Origin: an uncultured Bacteroidales bacterium
GTDB taxonomy: Bacteria; Bacteroidota; Bacteroidia; Bacteroidales; Muribaculaceae
NCBI GenBank assembly: GCA_900539915.1
Contig: UQDU01000002.1
Span: 52,293 to 116,292, forward strand
Direction: 5' to 3'
DNA: 64,000 nt
The notes under the pieces: model-generated
Told to the model about the DNA's origin: nothing
Seen by the model: the letters and a program-made list of their open reading frames with translations, nothing else
Database searches by the model: none
Program-made: the position numbers and the translations under genes
Shown: piece after piece, positions 60,853 to 64,000 of the stretch
Position numbering within the stretch: the stretch's first letter is position 1
Layout: each line of letters opens with the position of its first letter

Positions 60853-62829
60853 ATGCACAGAGGCAGATATAATTATAAGGCGTTGCGGACGCTTCCCTTG
60901 GCGGTCATGGCCATAGCTGTGGTTTCGTGTGCCACTATGGGCACGCCTGAGGGCGGTCCCAAGGATGTGACTCCACCGGTGGTGGTGCGCACCAATCCTC
61001 CCCAGGGCACGCTTAACTTCTCGGGCAAGAAGGTGACGCTGACCATGAACAAGAACGTGGAGCTTGACCAGGCTTTCAGCAAGGTCATCATCTCTCCGGC
61101 ACAGAAGGAGAATCCGACCATCAGAGCCAATGCTCATACGGTCACTGTGGAACTCAACGACACGTTGCTGCCCAACACCACTTATACTATAGACTTTGCC
61201 GACGCCATAAAGGATCTCAATGAGGGCAATGTGCTCGATGGATTCGCTACTGACTTTTCAACGGGCGATTTCATCGATTCGTTGCGCATAAGCGGCATGG
61301 TGCTTGAGGCTCGTACTCTTGAGCCGGCTGTGGGTTTTCTGGTGGGCGCGTACACCAATCTTGCTGACTCCGCCATTGAGACGTTGCCGTTTGAACGCAT
61401 CACCAAAACCAACGCCAAGGGCCAGTTTACACTCCGCAATCTCAAGTCTGCCCCATACCGCATCTTCGCTATCAATGATGTCAACAATGACAAGCATTGG
61501 GACCGCTCCGAGGACATAGCTTTCTATGATACCCCCGTCACTCCGGATGTGGAGCACATAGAGTATGCCGACACTATCAGATATTCACGCGGTGACAGTG
61601 TGGTGATGAGGAGCATACCACGCTATCTGCCTGACGATTTGCTGCTTGCCTGGTTTAATGAAAACTACCGTGCGCAGTATGTCAAGGAGTATCAGCGTCC
61701 TGACCGTAACCGTCTGACTGTCACTTTGGGCGCTCCCACCGACTCCTTGCCGCAGATAATCGCGCTGACTGACAGTGGCGACGTGAATCTTATGGCTGCT
61801 TCGGTGGTCAATTCGTCGCTTACCTGCGATACCATAGAGCTGTGGCTGCGTGACTCCTCTCTGATTAAGATGGATTCGCTCAGAATCCGACTCGCTGTCT
61901 ATCAGCCTGATTCGGCCGATGTCATGTACTGGAAGACTGACACTCTGGATTTCAACTACAAAGCCCCCCAAAAGAGCAAAAAGCAGCTCAAGGAGGAGGA
62001 AGAACTGGCCAAGGCGCGTGAGCAGAAACGTATAGATGACTCCATAGCCGGTATTGTCGACTCGTTGCCCAAGGTGACCGCGCCTGAGAGGTTTATCTCG
62101 TTTGACATAGTGAATGGCTCGACTCAGGACGTCAATACTCCGCTGCTGTTTAAATCGTCGGAACCGCTCGACACCCTTTTGGCATCCGGCATCAGGATGG
62201 AGATGAAGAAAGATACCCTGTGGATACCGGCTCCTTCGCCTGTCTTGATGCAGCTGTCGGCTAATCGTCCCATGCAGTTCGTGGCCGAATATGAGTGGCA
62301 ACCGGCCACAACCTATCGTCTGACAGTCGATTCGGCAGCCGTCGTTGGTATGTATGGCGACTACAACCGCCCGGTGAGCAAGGAATTGACCACGAGGGCG
62401 CTGAGTGACTATGGCTCTATCATATTCAGCGTTACAGGCATGGATTCAGTGCCGGCTGTGGTCGAGTTGCTTGACGGCAGTGACAAGGTGCTTCGCACTT
62501 TGCCGGTTGAGCAGGGGCGTGCCGCTTTCCGATACCTGCAGCCGGGCACATATTATGCACGTCTCTACCTTGACAAGTCTGCCACCGGTACCTATGGCAA
62601 TGGCAGCGCATCCAAGGGCCGTTTCCGGCAGCCCGATGAGGTGTACTATTTCCCCAAAAAGATTAATCTGAAAAAGAATTGGGACATAGAGCAGCCGTGG
62701 GACATAAACATGTTGCCTGTTGACATGCAGAAGCCTGTCGACATACGTAAGGTCAAACCCAAAGAGGGCGACATGCCGCAGCAGAGTGCCGACGAAGAGG
62801 AAGAGAACAAGCTTCCACCGGGCCTGTGA
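60853..62829 (+). CDS. Ig-like (Big_5) domain lipoprotein
   Basis: 658 residues. Lipoprotein signal (LPLAVMAIAVVSC, then ATMGTPEGGPKDVTPP), an SbsA-type Ig-like domain at about 35-130 (PPVVVRTNPPQGT, FSGKKVTLTMNKNVELDQAF), followed by several beta domains, a charged helix (KKQLKEEEELAKAREQKR, about 375-392) and an acidic end (SADEEEENKLPPGL). Common in Bacteroidales, where it is annotated only as Ig-like domain protein. Probably anchored at the outer membrane; function unknown. Confidence 0.8.
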   Translation: MHRGRYNYKALRTLPLAVMAIAVVSCATMGTPEGGPKDVTPPVVVRTNPPQGTLNFSGKKVTLTMNKNVELDQAFSKVIISPAQKENPTIRANAHTVTVELNDTLLPNTTYTIDFADAIKDLNEGNVLDGFATDFSTGDFIDSLRISGMVLEARTLEPAVGFLVGAYTNLADSAIETLPFERITKTNAKGQFTLRNLKSAPYRIFAINDVNNDKHWDRSEDIAFYDTPVTPDVEHIEYADTIRYSRGDSVVMRSIPRYLPDDLLLAWFNENYRAQYVKEYQRPDRNRLTVTLGAPTDSLPQIIALTDSGDVNLMAASVVNSSLTCDTIELWLRDSSLIKMDSLRIRLAVYQPDSADVMYWKTDTLDFNYKAPQKSKKQLKEEEELAKAREQKRIDDSIAGIVDSLPKVTAPERFISFDIVNGSTQDVNTPLLFKSSEPLDTLLASGIRMEMKKDTLWIPAPSPVLMQLSANRPMQFVAEYEWQPATTYRLTVDSAAVVGMYGDYNRPVSKELTTRALSDYGSIIFSVTGMDSVPAVVELLDGSDKVLRTLPVEQGRAAFRYLQPGTYYARLYLDKSATGTYGNGSASKGRFRQPDEVYYFPKKINLKKNWDIEQPWDINMLPVDMQKPVDIRKVKPKEGDMPQQSADEEEENKLPPGL

Positions 62830-62893
62830 TGAAGCTCTCTGCTTTTTCATGGACTAACCGACTTCATTTGTAAACCCCCAAACACCCCATATT

Positions 62894-63175
62894 ATGGAAA
62901 ATCTAAAGAAAGACATCAAAGTTTTTGAATCTGAGATAACCGACGTGGTCAACCAGTATATCGATAACGAAGGAGAATACACCGACAATGTCCAGATGGA
63001 AATCAACCCCATGACACTTGAAGTGGCTCTCGTTGATCCTGAAACCGACATTCCTGACCGCGACTACTATCCCATCATGGACCTTATAAAGATGAGCACA
63101 TCAGCCCCCGGCCAGTGGGAACCCGATGCCGATGCCATCTCCCAGGTCGCCGCCGACTATATAATAGTAGCATAA
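62894..63175 (+). CDS. Small conserved acidic protein of unknown function
   Basis: 93 residues, acidic, no signal peptide or membrane segment: MENLKKDIKVFESEITDVV, then alternating strand-helix pattern with DVETDIPDRDYYPIMDL-like middle and VAADYIIVA end. Codon use fits the neighbours and the start is preceded by an AT-rich leader, so I take it as real. No family is recognised. It is the last gene before the rRNA operon. Confidence 0.65.
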   Translation: MENLKKDIKVFESEITDVVNQYIDNEGEYTDNVQMEINPMTLEVALVDPETDIPDRDYYPIMDLIKMSTSAPGQWEPDADAISQVAADYIIVA

Positions 63176-63240
63176 CCCCCTGCCATCCAGTGCAGAAACA
63201 CATTTTAACACCCTTTCTGCTGATATTTCCGCATGAAAAG

Positions 63241-63272
63241 TTTGGCGGTTACGCACGGAAAGCGTAACTTTG
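63241..63272 (+). promoter_or_regulatory. rRNA operon promoter P1
   Basis: TTTG (63241-63244), 20-nt spacer, TAACTTTG (63265-63272). The downstream transcript contains GC-rich hairpins (for example CGCGGC-GGCA-GCCGCG near 63310-63325). Confidence 0.85.
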
Positions 63273-63368
63273 CACTCGCTTTCGGGAAGGGAGCTTCCCC
63301 GAAGGGGCCGCGGCGGCAGCCGCGCTCCGGGGCAGGAAGGCACCGCGGAAACAAAAACCGCGAAAAAA

Positions 63369-63399
63369 TTTGCGGTTACGGAAATTATTCGTAACTTTG
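63369..63399 (+). promoter_or_regulatory. rRNA operon promoter P2
   Basis: TTTG (63369-63372), 19-nt spacer, TAACTTTG (63392-63399). The stretch GCGGTTACG following TTTG is shared with P1, so the two are a tandem duplication. Start near 63406, leaving about 230 nt of leader before 16S that would carry the processing stem. Confidence 0.85.
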
Positions 63400-63634
63400 C
63401 AAAACCTTTCCGGCGAAAAAAAACGGGGCCGCAGCGGCGGACGCCCGGCCGGATACCGAGGACACTGAAACGATTACAATAGACAAGAGAGATGAAGTAG
63501 TACAAGAGCCGCAGGGCGCAAGCCCTGCAGGCCTCGTCAATTACCGAGTCGAGACAGGTTAGATTCCGATAAACAAGGAATATCCGTCCTGTCGCCGGGG
63601 CAAACACCAAGGAAATCTTCAAACGAGATAACCA

Positions 63635-64000
<366 letters not shown>

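Overview
The window looks like part of a Bacteroidota chromosome, most likely a gut Muribaculaceae (S24-7) or close Bacteroidales relative. The evidence is a SusC/SusD pair, GldH, uppS-bamA-skp-skp synteny, Bacteroidota promoters (TTG, 19-20 nt, TAnnTTTG) in front of many genes, few Shine-Dalgarno sites, and the start of a Bacteroidales-type 16S rRNA at the right edge. The genus is an inference; the 16S fragment is too short for me to name it without a search.

Layout. 1-5.3 kb: a leftward polysaccharide-utilisation-type unit (SusC, SusD and a truncated surface lipoprotein). 5.5-9.0 kb: a BspA-like leucine-rich-repeat protein, a lipoprotein and an HdeD-like membrane protein, separated by two copies of a MITE-like palindromic element. 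9.0-18.5 kb: housekeeping genes (tsaB; yicC-gmk-nadD-DUF5063; lptF/G-type permease, ribBA, metX-like, lepA). 18.5-20.5 kb: an AT-rich, probably acquired restriction-modification pair. 20.5-24.3 kb: a leftward, tightly packed operon encoding a steroid 5-alpha-reductase homologue, an old-yellow-enzyme-type enone reductase and two short-chain dehydrogenases. This is the most interesting block: it resembles clusters that gut Bacteroidota use on 3-oxo-delta4 bile acids and steroids. 24.4-30.1 kb: rfbC, rpoN, a PAP2-like protein, purE, ispG, ribD. 30.2-38.8 kb: the envelope cluster (DUF6242 lipoprotein, DUF6089 barrel, uppS, bamA, two skp-like chaperones) and a GT-C-like membrane protein. 38.9-45.3 kb, leftward: tRNA-Pro, an outer-membrane barrel, dipeptidyl peptidase III, rlmI, rseP and an ion channel with an odd filter. 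45.5-50.3 kb: phosphoribosyltransferase, HAD phosphatase, dolichol-phosphate-mannose-type synthase, dihydroorotase, miaB. 50.4-53.7 kb: acetyl-CoA hydrolase/transferase, an orphan promoter-terminator unit (candidate small RNA or tiny ORF), a ZapB-like/ZapA pair and a 6S-like structured RNA. 53.7-63.2 kb: rny, ricT, gldH, an M24 peptidase, cca, queD, queE, an Ig-like lipoprotein and a small conserved protein. 63.2-64 kb: tandem rRNA promoters and the 5' end of 16S rRNA.

Genes that fit together: ribBA and ribD (riboflavin); queD and queE (queuosine precursor); uppS, bamA, skp, lptF/G and rseP (envelope biogenesis); gmk, purE, nadD and dihydroorotase (nucleotides and NAD). No transposase, integrase, phage gene or CRISPR array was seen. 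Function calls rest on recognised motifs and gene order; no database search was run.
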